Source: JAGVSZ01 sp019137045 (GTDB taxonomy: Bacteria > Pseudomonadota > Gammaproteobacteria > Burkholderiales > SG8-39). From it: a stretch of DNA of 64,000 nt. The notes under the pieces were generated by a model. That model was given only the letters and a program-made list of their open reading frames with translations. It did no database searches and was not told where the DNA came from. The DNA lies in contig JAXMFT010000001.1 of assembly GCA_046347635.1 (NCBI GenBank), forward strand, positions 476,599-540,598, in the 5' to 3' direction. Made by a program: the position numbers and the translations under genes. Shown piece by piece: positions 32,749 to 40,887 of this stretch; position 1 is the first letter of the stretch; the number at the start of each line of letters is the position of its first letter.

Positions 32749-32941
32749 AAGGCGGCGCGGAGCCTGCGCCGTACGCGGCGCGATGACGGTTCCTCGACGC
32801 GATTCGCGCGGCAGAGGCGTGCGGCCGGTGCATGCGCGCGAGCGCACGCGAGGACCGGCCAGGTCCGGATCGCCGCGCTCGGGTCGTCCGACTCCGGCAG
32901 CAGCTTCAAACCTTTTCGGCGAGCGCCGCGTCCCCGGCGGC

Positions 32942-35563
32942 TCATGGGGCATCCCGGCTCTCCGCACCCGACTGCGGGCAGCGCCCGTAGCGGATGTAGT
33001 GGAGCGCGGCCGCCAGGCTCGGGTCGGCGGCATCCCCGAGCTCGTGCGTGCCCGGGTCCACGGCAGCGCAGACCGGCCGGAGGCCGGCGTAGTAGTCGCC
33101 CTCGCCGCGGGCGTTGACGACCCGGAACGAGATGATCGAGTAGGCGCTCTCGCCGTATTCGAGGGTCTCGCCGCCGACCGGTTTGCCGCAGGTGGTCTCG
33201 CCCACGGTGACGACCGGCATGTACGGTGCGAGCCCGTTGACGAGGCCCTCGCTCGCCGAGCACGTTTCCTTCGAAGTGATCACGAACAGCCGGGCGAGCT
33301 GTAGCGCTCCTTCACGCGGTGTCCTGAAGTACAGGTCGACATCCCGGTCGCGATAGCGTTCGTTGTGCACGACCCGCTTGAAGAGCTTGCCGTTCAAGCG
33401 GTCACCCGCGATCACGCTCGCGATGCGTTGCGCCTCACGGACATATCCCCCGGGGTTCATCCGCAGGTCCAGGACCAGCTCGTCGATCCCCTGCCTGCGC
33501 AGGCGCAGCGCGGCGGCGCTGAACTCGCGGCCGGCGCCGGCGCGGAACAGGTGCAGCTCGAGGTAGCCGACGCGCCGGCCGGGCACGTCGAACACCCTCT
33601 CCGCGCCGATCACCGACTTCGGGTACTCGCCCTCCTCGACCGTGACCTCGCGCACCTCTCCGCTGGGCGCGACGAGCTCGAGGCGCGTCGAGACACTGCG
33701 CGCCTGGGTCCCGCCGGAGCCGGGCGCCGGTACGCCCGCCACCGCTCGGATGACGTCGCCGCGCCGCACGCCCGCCCGCTCTCCGGGCGAGCCCCGGTAC
33801 ACGTAACGGACGCGCCGTCCGTTCGCGTCCTCGCGGGTCACGACGCCGTCGCCCGTCGCCTGCAGCTCCTTCAGCTCGTCTCCCAGCCGGACCGAGCTCG
33901 TGCCGCTCCACCAATCGCGTTCGTATCGGAGTGCCGCCACGAGCATGCCGGGGAACACGTCGCCCGTCGGCCGGGACGTGGAAACGGCATCGCGCCAGAG
34001 GTAGTGGTCGGCGAACATCGCCCGGACGAACGTGAGCTCGGACACCCGGTAGAAACCGCGCTCGCGCAGCTCGGCGAGAAGCATCGCGCCGGTGGCGTTC
34101 GTCACCGCCGCCTGGACCAGGACGAGGTGCGCCAGCAGCGTGACGGCGGACACGCCGGCGAGCGCGAGCCGGAGGGTCCGCTGCCGGCGGCGGGCGGATG
34201 CGGCGTCGCGCGCCTCGAGGAAGCGCTCGCCGCGGCGCGGCCAGCACCACCACCAGACCCCGAGCGCGGCGGCCGCGGCGAAGTACTCGAGCGGCTCGAT
34301 GTCGCCGAGGGCGGCCCACGCGGCGGCAAGCGCGAGGAACGCAACCAGTCCGCCCGGTTGCACGGCCGTGGCGCGTTCGAACGCGCGCCACGCGGCGGCC
34401 GTCGCAAGCACCAGGCCGCCGCCGACGGTCGTCCCGACATACACGCTGCCGACCGTTCCCGCCCAGGCCTCGTCGAACAGCGCGAAGAGGCCGACGCCGA
34501 TGAACACGGACGAAAGCAGCGCGGTCCGGTAGAGCCGCCGACGGAGCGCGAGCGCGATCGCGACTGCGGCCACGAGGACGCTCCCGAGGACCGAAGGCGA
34601 TGCGATATGCGCCGGGAACGTCGCCCGCGCCATGGGTGCGAGCGCGAGCGGCGCGAGCGCTAGCGTCGCCAGCGCGACCGCCGTCGGGCCGGGCACGCGC
34701 ACCGCCTTGCGCAGCGCCGGCGCGACGCGCCCGGCGAAGAAGGCGCGGACACGTGCGGCGAAAGCGCGCAGGGTGACGCGGTCAAGACGGTCGGGAGAGT
34801 CGCGTTTCGCCCTCGTCCACGCCGTCGAGCCCACGACCATGAGGCCCGTGCCCACCAGCCCGCCCGCGAGCGCGCCCGCGCCCGCCGGGGCGCCGCCTTC
34901 GACGAGGAGGACCCACAGCGTCCCCCACGCGACCGCGGGCATGAGCGCTGCGGCCGGGTAGAGCTCGCGACGCAGGGCGAACGCGAAGCCGAGAACGGTG
35001 ACGACGAGCGTGACCGCGACACCGGGCCCCGCGATGAGCGCGGAGCGGACCACCGGATCGAGGGCATCGCCGAGAAAGCCGGAGAGGAACACCGCCCACA
35101 CGGCGGGGACCGCCGCGAAGATCAGCAGCGCCAGGCTCGCCGCGGCCGGAACGTGGCGCGCGTGGGACAGCAGGCGGCGAAGGGGAACGGTGAGGACGAG
35201 GAGCCCGATCGTCGTCCCGGCCACTGCATCGTCGAGACCGAGCGGACGCCAGTCGAGCCAGTCGGCGGCGTAGGTGCAGACGAGGCCCGCGGCGAGCGAC
35301 CCGGCGAACGCCGCCGCGAGGCGGTCGGCGACGCGTTCGCGCGGCAGGGTGCACCAGTACAGCCGGGCGAGCGCCGCGGCGAGGGTCGCGCCGAGCATGA
35401 CCGCGAGGCGATAGTCCCAGCCGTGCGTGAGCGCGACGAGCGTCGGAGCGATGACGAGCGCCGCGGCGCCGGCGGCGGCCAGGACCGTCGTCGTCGCGAT
35501 CTCGCCGTGGTCCCGCTGATCGGCCTGCCGGTCGGAGCGGGGTGGAATGAAGTGAGTGTGCAT
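32942..35563 (-). CDS. Membrane-anchored PDZ / S41-family peptidase, paralogue B
   Basis: An 873-residue paralogue of the protein at 29921-32134 with a longer membrane half (about 13 hydrophobic helices, residues 25-500), then a PDZ-like segment (SPGERAGVRRGDVIRAVAG) and the S41 core: DELVLDLRMNPGGYV, ITSKETCSASEGLVNGLAPYM and GETTCGKPVGGETL. Candidate Ser and Lys are both kept. The C-terminal 60 residues (NARGEGDYYAGLRPVCAAVD...ALHYIRYGRCP) are nearly identical in pattern to paralogue A, with conserved Cys. S41 enzymes usually cleave membrane or periplasmic proteins. Start ATG at 35563; the shared upstream module is at 35586-35646. Confidence 0.82.
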   Translation of the reverse strand: MHTHFIPPRSDRQADQRDHGEIATTTVLAAAGAAALVIAPTLVALTHGWDYRLAVMLGATLAAALARLYWCTLPRERVADRLAAAFAGSLAAGLVCTYAADWLDWRPLGLDDAVAGTTIGLLVLTVPLRRLLSHARHVPAAASLALLIFAAVPAVWAVFLSGFLGDALDPVVRSALIAGPGVAVTLVVTVLGFAFALRRELYPAAALMPAVAWGTLWVLLVEGGAPAGAGALAGGLVGTGLMVVGSTAWTRAKRDSPDRLDRVTLRAFAARVRAFFAGRVAPALRKAVRVPGPTAVALATLALAPLALAPMARATFPAHIASPSVLGSVLVAAVAIALALRRRLYRTALLSSVFIGVGLFALFDEAWAGTVGSVYVGTTVGGGLVLATAAAWRAFERATAVQPGGLVAFLALAAAWAALGDIEPLEYFAAAAALGVWWWCWPRRGERFLEARDAASARRRQRTLRLALAGVSAVTLLAHLVLVQAAVTNATGAMLLAELRERGFYRVSELTFVRAMFADHYLWRDAVSTSRPTGDVFPGMLVAALRYERDWWSGTSSVRLGDELKELQATGDGVVTREDANGRRVRYVYRGSPGERAGVRRGDVIRAVAGVPAPGSGGTQARSVSTRLELVAPSGEVREVTVEEGEYPKSVIGAERVFDVPGRRVGYLELHLFRAGAGREFSAAALRLRRQGIDELVLDLRMNPGGYVREAQRIASVIAGDRLNGKLFKRVVHNERYRDRDVDLYFRTPREGALQLARLFVITSKETCSASEGLVNGLAPYMPVVTVGETTCGKPVGGETLEYGESAYSIISFRVVNARGEGDYYAGLRPVCAAVDPGTHELGDAADPSLAAALHYIRYGRCPQSGAESRDAP

Positions 35564-35585
35564 GCGGGCGAGTTTCCGCCGGGCG

Positions 35586-35646
35586 CAGGCTCACGGCATG
35601 AGCCTGTGGCCCGCTGGACCGCTGGCGCACTGCAAACTTTTGTGTC
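35586..35646 (-). promoter_or_regulatory. Regulatory module upstream of S41 peptidase B
   Basis: CAGGCTCA-CGGCA-TGAGCCTG (35586-35606, 8-bp perfect arms) and a CAAAC box ACTGCAAACTTTTGTGTC (35629-35646) lie upstream of the ATG at 35563, in the same order and spacing as at paralogue A and the small gene. Confidence 0.55.
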
Positions 35647-35767
35647 ACGGGAGGCGCAGGGGCCGCTGCGCACGGGGGTTGACCGATCGCCGGGCAGGCG
35701 GCGGCGCGCATCCGGGCTTCGGTCTCCTGCAGGCCGTGGTGCGCGGGGAGGGCACGGCTCAACCGGG

Positions 35768-36253
35768 TCAGGCACGCCTTCTCAATCGGCTGGCGGCGCT
35801 CGATCCCGACGGGATCGTGGCCTGCTTCCCGCGCTGTCTCGAACGCGCCGCCCGCCGCGTGACGCGCACGCGGTTCGTGGCGAACCTCGTCGAGAAAGCG
35901 GCAGGCGATATCGGCCGCACGGCCATCCGGAGCCCCGTCGCCCTCAGTAAGGCGTTCAGGCTGCGCAGCTCCGGATTGCCCGACTTGGAGAGCATCTTGT
36001 AGGTCGCCTCGCGAGTGAGCTTCGCCCTGCGGGCGATCTTCGCGATGCCGCCCTGCGCCTGCGCGACGTGGCGCAGCGCCAGCATGAGCGTCGCCTGGTC
36101 GCCGTCCTCGATCACGGCTTCCAGGTACGCCGCGGCTTCGGCGGGGTCCCTGAGCTGCTCGACGAGCCAGGGCTCGTACGGCAGGCTGGCGACTGCCCCG
36201 CGGCCTCTTCCGCGCAGAGCGCGCCTTGTAGTCGTCGAAGTACGCTTTCGCAC
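35768..36253 (-). CDS. Addiction-module antidote protein (HigA-like HTH), no adjacent toxin seen
   Basis: A 161-residue protein whose core (about 28-105) matches small antidote proteins of HigBA-type modules: LPYEPWLVEQLRDPAEAAAYLEAVIEDGD, then an HTH with ARRAKLTREATYKMLSKSGNPELRSLNALLRATGLRMAV. The C-terminal 50 residues are extra and basic. I chose the GTG at 36253 because GGAGG lies nine bases upstream. In another frame the N-terminus reads naturally (AKAYFDDYKARSARKRPRG), so a one-base error near 36205 is possible. No RelE/HigB-type toxin is visible next to it, so it may be an orphan. A hairpin-like repeat just upstream (36284-36304) could be its operator. Confidence 0.6.
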   Translation of the reverse strand: MRKRTSTTTRRALRGRGRGAVASLPYEPWLVEQLRDPAEAAAYLEAVIEDGDQATLMLALRHVAQAQGGIAKIARRAKLTREATYKMLSKSGNPELRSLNALLRATGLRMAVRPISPAAFSTRFATNRVRVTRRAARSRQRGKQATIPSGSSAASRLRRRA

Positions 36254-36283
36254 GGTCGATGTCCTCCTGCTGGGTCCGCCTTG

Positions 36284-36304
36284 TCTCCTCCGCAATGGAG
36301 GAGA
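36284..36304. promoter_or_regulatory. Inverted repeat upstream of the antidote gene
   Basis: TCTCCTCC (36284-36291) and GGAGGAGA (36297-36304) form 8-bp perfect arms around GCAAT, 31 bases upstream of the GTG start. Antidotes usually repress their own promoters, so this is a reasonable operator candidate. Confidence 0.4.
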
Positions 36305-36495
36305 AGCACCGCTTCGGATGGGTAACGGCAGCGCTCGACGGGTATTGTAATTTATAGTTAACACCCGCGCTCCGGCGCTCTCTGGATACGGAGCGTGGTT
36401 GGCTCGCGACGTGAGCCCGGACAGGTCCGTGCGAACACGGCAGCGTCCCCGAGGCGATGCACCGGACCATGGCGCCGCCTCGGGGAGCGAGAAGA

Positions 36496-36521
36496 CGCTA
36501 TAGCGGCAGAACGCTATAGCG
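36496..36521. repeat. Two identical palindromes CGCTATAGCG
   Basis: CGCTATAGCG occurs at 36496-36505 and again at 36512-36521, centres 16 bases apart. Each is a perfect 10-bp palindrome. They lie about 130 bases upstream of the gene at 36653. A paired operator for a dimeric regulator is the simplest reading. Confidence 0.5.
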
Positions 36522-36652
36522 GCGCACCGTCGCTCAAAGCGTTGTTCGGGCGCAACGGTTGGCTTCATTCGTCATCAAAACACTTGAAACCGCGCGCGCT
36601 CACTGCGTACTCTTCGCGCCCACTGCACGCGAGTCGTATCGAAGGAGCACGA

Positions 36653-37252
36653 ATGAAACACACGCTGACGCTGTCCCGCTGGCACAAGGTGGCCGAACGC
36701 CTGCACTCGGCGATGAAGGAACGCGAGACCGCGGTGAAGAGCGCCTACACCGCCACCGCCATTTCGCCGTGGAACAAGGCGGCCGTCGAAGAGAAGGCCG
36801 CCGCGATCGCCCGGCGCGCAGCGGAAGATCTCGCGCTCGTCGAGACCGGCGCCCAGGCCGTCGCGACGATTCGCGCTGCGCTCGCGCTGCGCAATGCGGC
36901 GCTCGGCATCTCGGCGCGCCTGGCCGAGGCCGAGGCAGCCAAGCGGCGCGCGGCGCTCTACCGCGCGATCGTCGAGGGCCAGAAGCCGGACATGGTGCGA
37001 CCGGAGGACGTGGGAGCGCTGCCGGCCGAGCTCGTCGGCGAGACCGAGAGCTGGGGCTTCGGGCGGCGCACCGCGCTGACGGTCACGCTGCAGACCGCCG
37101 ATCCCGCGCTGCTCGAGGCGCTGCGCGCGAAGCTCGGGCGCGAAGAGGCGCGCGCCACGCGGCTGCTCGACGAAGTCGCGGATCTCAACCGTGAACGCAT
37201 CGAGATCGACGTGCCGGACGTGCTCGCACGAATCGCGGGGCTGGCGGAGTGA
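36653..37252 (+). CDS. Hypothetical helical protein
   Basis: A 199-residue soluble protein, mostly helix with high Ala/Glu/Arg/Leu. The first 100 residues look like a coiled coil (ISPWNKAAVEEKAAAIARRAAEDLALVETGAQAVATIRAALALRNAALG). The C-terminal part is mixed (WGFGRRTALTVTLQTADPALLEALRAKLGREEA). I do not recognise the family. GAAGGAG lies seven bases before the ATG at 36653, so translation should be efficient. Two CGCTATAGCG palindromes lie upstream. Its neighbours are toxin-antitoxin-like genes, which hints at a mobile origin but not at a function. Confidence 0.65.
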   Translation: MKHTLTLSRWHKVAERLHSAMKERETAVKSAYTATAISPWNKAAVEEKAAAIARRAAEDLALVETGAQAVATIRAALALRNAALGISARLAEAEAAKRRAALYRAIVEGQKPDMVRPEDVGALPAELVGETESWGFGRRTALTVTLQTADPALLEALRAKLGREEARATRLLDEVADLNRERIEIDVPDVLARIAGLAE

Positions 37253-37386
37253 CCCGCCGTGCCGCCCGGCGGTGCCGCCCGCCGGACGCGCTGACGAGTG
37301 CCCGCACGCGGCCGGGGAGGAGCTACCCGCCACCTGTACGGAACGGGATCAGGCATCCAGGCCGAGCGTGCGCCCGATAAGCGCAA

Positions 37387-37428
37387 GCCCGGACCGCGAC
37401 ACCCCATGGTTGCTGAGGCGGTCCGGGC
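37387..37428. repeat. 11-bp perfect inverted repeat with 20-base loop
   Basis: GCCCGGACCGC (37387-37397) is matched exactly by GCGGTCCGGGC (37418-37428). It lies between two hypothetical genes and is followed by short tandem-like repeats of GGTTGCCGG (37429-37475). It could be a transcription terminator without a T-run or a footprint of a lost element. Confidence 0.5.
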
Positions 37429-37524
37429 GGTTGCCGGTCGCAGGTTGCCGGTTTCCGGTTGCAGGTTGCCCGCTTCTCCCCGCTTTTTTCCTTCCGTTTC
37501 CGCCACCGCCGCGTCGCGCATCCG

Positions 37525-37962
37525 ATGAGTATCTACGCGACGCAATGGGCGCTCCGGTTCCCACGCTTCGGTGACTTCCACATCGGTTGCGAGTGGGTGA
37601 CCGTCCTTGCCCAGGCCGTGCCCGCGCACCTGGCCGAGCTCGGCGGCGGCGGTTACACGTTCCTGCCGTCGTTTCCCGACGCCGTTGCGGACGAGCTCTG
37701 GGCAGTCGTCTTCGTCGTCGGCGGCGCTGCCAAGGGCACCAAACGATCCGCCCAGGAGTACGCCGCACCGCTCCTCGTGCTGTCGGGAAAGGAGTACGCC
37801 GCGATGCCGTTCGGCGTGCTGCACGCGAAGATTTGCGATGCACTGCGCGGCGATCGATCGCGGCTCGTCGCCGAAGCGGTGCTGCCGGGCGGCTCGGCCC
37901 GGCTGATCTTCGACGACGGCTCGGTCGTGGATCCGTCGGCGAACCACGAACCGCCGGAGTGA
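37525..37962 (+). CDS. Hypothetical protein
   Basis: A 145-residue soluble protein beginning MSIYATQWALRFPRFGDFH, with GGGGYTFLPSFPDAVADELWAVVFVVGG and SGKEYAAMPFGVLHAKICDALRG. It reads as a compact alpha/beta domain without known catalytic motifs. I do not recognise it. The ATG at 37525 is preceded by no clear Shine-Dalgarno. It is the last gene before the first copy of the 44-bp direct repeat (37997-38040). Confidence 0.6.
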   Translation: MSIYATQWALRFPRFGDFHIGCEWVTVLAQAVPAHLAELGGGGYTFLPSFPDAVADELWAVVFVVGGAAKGTKRSAQEYAAPLLVLSGKEYAAMPFGVLHAKICDALRGDRSRLVAEAVLPGGSARLIFDDGSVVDPSANHEPPE

Positions 37963-37996
37963 CCGGCTCGCCGCTCTCATAGCGTTGCCAGCTCGA

Positions 37997-38040
37997 GCAG
38001 GCGCCGGACGACACTTTTCCTCGACCGGCGCGGCTGCGCG
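37997..38040 (+). repeat. Direct repeat, left copy, flanking a toxin-antitoxin-like cassette
   Basis: 44 bases that match 41476-41519 at 38 positions without gaps, including 20 identical bases CACTTTTCCTCGACCGGCGC. It lies 35 bases after the stop of a hypothetical gene and 31 bases from the end of the DUF4143 gene. The repeats bracket 3.4 kb of cassette-like genes. Possible attachment-site or recombination footprint. Confidence 0.6.
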
Positions 38041-38071
38041 GACTTCCTGCCCGAGGGGGGAGGGAGAACGC

Positions 38072-39262
38072 TCACGTGCGTTTCCTCAGCGCTGCCAATT
38101 GCCCGGCAAGCGCCGGCAGCGGCACCGCCTCCACCCCCGCGGCGAGCGTGAAGGACTCCATGCCCGGATACACGACGAAGCGGCGCTTCGGCCGAACGTC
38201 GGCACAGGCCTCGTGGAACCCCCGCGTCGCCGCCGGCGCCGTGCTGCGCTTGACCTCCACCGCCCAGCGCCCGCCGCGTGGCAGCTCCAGGAGCAGGTCG
38301 ATCTCCGCCCCGCCGGCGGTGCGGTAGTAGTGGGCCGTCGTGCCGTCGGGCGCCGCGGCGAGCAGGTTCTCGAGGATGAAACCTTCCCAGCTCGCGCCCA
38401 CGACCGGGTGCGCAAGCAGGGCATCGAGCCCTGCGACGCTCAGCAACGCATGCACCAGACCGCTGTCGCGGACGTACAGGCGGGGCGACTTGACGAGCCG
38501 CTTGCCGACGTTCGCGTGCCAGGGCGGCAGCCGCCGCAGCAGAAAGAGATCCACGAGCAGATCCACGTAGCGGTTGGCGGTTCGCGTGTCGAGGCCCAGG
38601 TTGCGCGCCAGCTCCGCGGCGTTGTAAGGACCGCCCTGCCGGTGGGCGAGCATCACCCAGAGGCGACGCAGCGTTTCGGCCGGCAGCCGCGGCCCGAACT
38701 GCGGAATGTCGCGTTCCAGATACGTGCGGACGAAGTCCTCGCGCCAGCGCAGGCTGCGCTCGTCGCTCGGAGCGAGCGCGCTGTCCGGAAAGCCACCGCG
38801 CAGCCACAGGCGGTCGAGCGGGAGCGCGGCGGCCTCCAGGGCATCGAGCGGTCCCAGCTCGAGAAATCGCACGCGGCCGGCGAGCGATTCGCCCGCCTGC
38901 CGCAGCAGGCTGAGCGCCGCCGAGCCGAGCAGCAGATAGCGGCCGGTCCGCAGGCCCCGCCGCCGGGCGCGGTCGATCAGGCCGCGCAGCGGGGGAAACA
39001 GACCCGGGACGCGGTGCACCTCGTCGAGGACGACCAGCTTGTCGAGATGCGGTTCGAGGTAGCCCTCCGGATCATCGAGTCGGGCGCGGTCCCGCGGCGA
39101 CTCGAGATCGAGGTAGAGGGCGTCGCGCTGCCCGGCGATGGCGAGCGCGAGCGTCGTCTTGCCCACCTGGCGCGCACCGAGCAGGCACACCGCGGGCGAC
39201 TCGGCCAGCGCGGCCAGGATTTCGGGCAGCAGGCGGCGGTGAATCATCTTTGCAGAATACAC
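38072..39262 (-). CDS. AAA ATPase with DUF4143 domain
   Basis: A 396-residue protein. The N-terminal AAA_14 domain has Walker A CLLGARQVGKTTLALAIAG (near 25-43), Walker B DKLVVLDEVHRVPGLFPPLRGLID and RYLLLGSAALSLLRQAGESLAGRV. The C-terminal DUF4143 domain has YVRDSGLVHALLSV, SWEGFILENLLAA and YYRTAGGAEIDLLLELPRGGRWAVEVKRS, whose Glu/Asp/Glu-x-Lys pattern is nuclease-like. These ATPases are common in mobile and toxin-antitoxin-rich DNA; their function is unclear. Starts at ATG 39262; an ATG at 39247 is also possible. Its upstream region is AT-rich. Confidence 0.88.
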   Translation of the reverse strand: MYSAKMIHRRLLPEILAALAESPAVCLLGARQVGKTTLALAIAGQRDALYLDLESPRDRARLDDPEGYLEPHLDKLVVLDEVHRVPGLFPPLRGLIDRARRRGLRTGRYLLLGSAALSLLRQAGESLAGRVRFLELGPLDALEAAALPLDRLWLRGGFPDSALAPSDERSLRWREDFVRTYLERDIPQFGPRLPAETLRRLWVMLAHRQGGPYNAAELARNLGLDTRTANRYVDLLVDLFLLRRLPPWHANVGKRLVKSPRLYVRDSGLVHALLSVAGLDALLAHPVVGASWEGFILENLLAAAPDGTTAHYYRTAGGAEIDLLLELPRGGRWAVEVKRSTAPAATRGFHEACADVRPKRRFVVYPGMESFTLAAGVEAVPLPALAGQLAALRKRT

Positions 39263-39392
39263 TATGCAATGCTTATTTTACAAGGATAAATGATCGGCGG
39301 ATCTCCGCGACGGCGGCCCGACGGATGAGCCGCGGCGGGGCGCCTGCCTCAGAGTCTGCAAGGTTATAGCCGATCTGCAACTTGCAATTTGA

Positions 39393-39439
39393 TCGTCTAT
39401 GATCAATCATACTTACAGTTCTTGACCGACCATAGACGA
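39393..39439. promoter_or_regulatory. Operator-like inverted repeats before the mobile mystery operon
   Basis: TCGTCTATG (39393-39401) is matched by CATAGACGA (39431-39439), ending two bases before the ATG. Inside lies TATGAT-CA-ATCATA (39398-39411). The downstream gene encodes an HTH protein, so autoregulation through these sites is likely. Confidence 0.5.
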
Positions 39440-39441
39440 AC

Positions 39442-39900
39442 ATGAGCCCCCTCCAAGACCTCGCTTTGCGCCAGCTGGACGCGACGCTGCAGCCCGCCGC
39501 CGCGCTTCGGGGACTCACGCCGCCCGCGACAGGCTGGGCGGCGGCGATCCGTCGTGCGCTCGGGGTGACCACCCGCCAGATGGCAAAGCGCCTCGGCTTG
39601 AGCCAATCGAGCTACGCGGACGCCGAAGCCAACGAGGCGAAAGGAACGATCTCGCTGAACCAGCTGCGCCGAGTGGCCGATGCGCTCGACTGCGAGCTCG
39701 TCTACGCGCTCGTGCCGCGGCGGCCGCTCGCGGAGGCGGTCGATCGGCGCGCCACCGAGCTCGCCCGGCGCGCGGTGCTCGGCGTCGCGCACAGCATGGC
39801 GCTCGAGCAGCAGGCGACGTCGGAAGCACTGACCGAAGCGCAGATTGCGCGCGCGAAGTCGCAGCTCCTCGCCGGCCGCTGGTCGCGGCTCTGGGACTGA
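39442..39900 (+). CDS. Mobile mystery protein A (HTH regulator)
   Basis: A 152-residue protein with an XRE-type HTH at about residues 35-90 (IRRALGVTTRQMAKRLGLSQSSYADAEANEAKGTISLNQLRRVADALDCELVYALVP). The flanking sequence (LALRQLDATLQPAAALRGLTPPATGW; ELARRAVLGVAHSMALEQQATSE) is characteristic of 'mobile mystery protein A', which is nearly always paired with protein B. It probably acts as antitoxin or repressor. Its stop and the next ATG share one base. Inverted repeats lie directly upstream. Confidence 0.88.
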   Translation: MSPLQDLALRQLDATLQPAAALRGLTPPATGWAAAIRRALGVTTRQMAKRLGLSQSSYADAEANEAKGTISLNQLRRVADALDCELVYALVPRRPLAEAVDRRATELARRAVLGVAHSMALEQQATSEALTEAQIARAKSQLLAGRWSRLWD

Positions 39901-40481
39901 TGGCCGAACCGCCGGACGCCGCGACTCCGCTCCACCCGGACGAGGCCGCGGGCCTCCTCCCCGCGCACGTCCGCACGCAGGCCGAGCTGAACGAGTGGGA
40001 GCAGACGAACATCCTCGCGGGCCAGGCCTGGGCGCTGTCGCGCCGCAATCGCGCGGATCCGCTCACCGAGGCCTTCGTGCGCGAGGTGCACCGGCGGATG
40101 TTCGACGAGACGTGGCGCTGGGCGGGGAGGTTCCGTACGAGCGACAAGAACATCGGTGTCGACTGGCGGCAGATCGGCGTTCGGCTCAAGGACCTGCTCG
40201 ACGACACCCGTTACTGGCTCGAGCACGGCACCTATCCGATCGACGAGATCGCCACGCGCTTCCACCACCGGCTCGTCAGCATCCACCCGTTCGCGAACGG
40301 CAACGGGCGCCACGCGCGGCTGATCACCGATTGCCTGCTCGTGCGGCGCGGTCGCGCGCCGTTCTCATGGGGACGCGGCGACCTGGTGCATGCCGGCGCG
40401 GCGCGCGATCGCTACCTTGCGGCGCTGCGCGCCGCCGACCGCGGCGACATCGGACCGCTGCTCGAGTTCGTTCGGTCGTGA
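39900..40481 (+). CDS. Mobile mystery protein B (Fic-domain protein)
   Basis: A 193-residue Fic protein. The catalytic motif HPFANGNGRHARL (near residues 122-134) is complete, including the His, the phosphate-binding Asn-Gly-Asn-Gly and Arg. Upstream are the usual FVREVHRRMFDETWRWAGRFRTSDKNIG. Fic proteins transfer AMP or similar groups to target proteins. No inhibitory (S/T)xxxE(G/N) helix is evident within the protein, so inhibition probably comes from protein A or elsewhere. It is the second gene of a two-gene operon with protein A. Confidence 0.9.
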   Translation: MAEPPDAATPLHPDEAAGLLPAHVRTQAELNEWEQTNILAGQAWALSRRNRADPLTEAFVREVHRRMFDETWRWAGRFRTSDKNIGVDWRQIGVRLKDLLDDTRYWLEHGTYPIDEIATRFHHRLVSIHPFANGNGRHARLITDCLLVRRGRAPFSWGRGDLVHAGAARDRYLAALRAADRGDIGPLLEFVRS

Positions 40482-40563
40482 GCGGTGGGTCGTCCTCGAC
40501 CTCCTTCAGGCAGCCCGCTTCCCGATCGATCCTCAGCTCCAGCAGGCGACCGGATCGCCGCCG

Positions 40564-40887
40564 TCAGATCAGCGCCTCGAGGCCCTTGCGGTCGAGGAGA
40601 TCGAGGAGCTTGAGCGACGGGCCGCTCGGGCGCTTGTGCCCGATCTCCCACTGGCGGACCGTGGACAGGCTCGTGTTCAGGATCGATGCGAGCACGGCCT
40701 GGCTGAGCCGGTGGCGGGCGCGCAGGGCGCGGATCTTCCTGCTCGAGTAGGACTGCACCGGCGCGAGGCACAGCGCGTCGTACTCGCGCATCCGGCGCTT
40801 GTCGATGAAGCCGGCCGAGCGCAGATCACGCGCGGTCGCGTGAACCGTGGCCAGGATCCGGCTCTTCGGCCGGGCTCTTGCGGTCAT
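40564..40887 (-). CDS. XRE-family antitoxin-like HTH protein
   Basis: A 107-residue protein with a C-terminal HTH (SRKIRALRARHRLSQAVLASILNTSLSTVRQWEIGHKRPSGPSLKLLDLLDRKGLEAL), the form found in NadS/HigA-type antitoxins that follow a RelE-like toxin. The N-terminal 45 residues are variable. The ATG at 40887 lies inside the 3' end of the toxin gene (62-base overlap), so the pair is translationally coupled, toxin first. It should neutralise the toxin and repress the operon. Confidence 0.8.
   Translation of the reverse strand: MTARARPKSRILATVHATARDLRSAGFIDKRRMREYDALCLAPVQSYSSRKIRALRARHRLSQAVLASILNTSLSTVRQWEIGHKRPSGPSLKLLDLLDRKGLEALI

Larger units (their letters stand above)
36254..36652. other. 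Divergent AT-rich intergenic region
   Basis: About 400 bases between the antidote gene (minus) and the gene at 36653 (plus). It contains an AT-rich stretch (36338-36364) that could hold promoters, the inverted repeat at 36284-36304 and two palindromes at 36496-36521. I see no gene in it. Confidence 0.45.
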
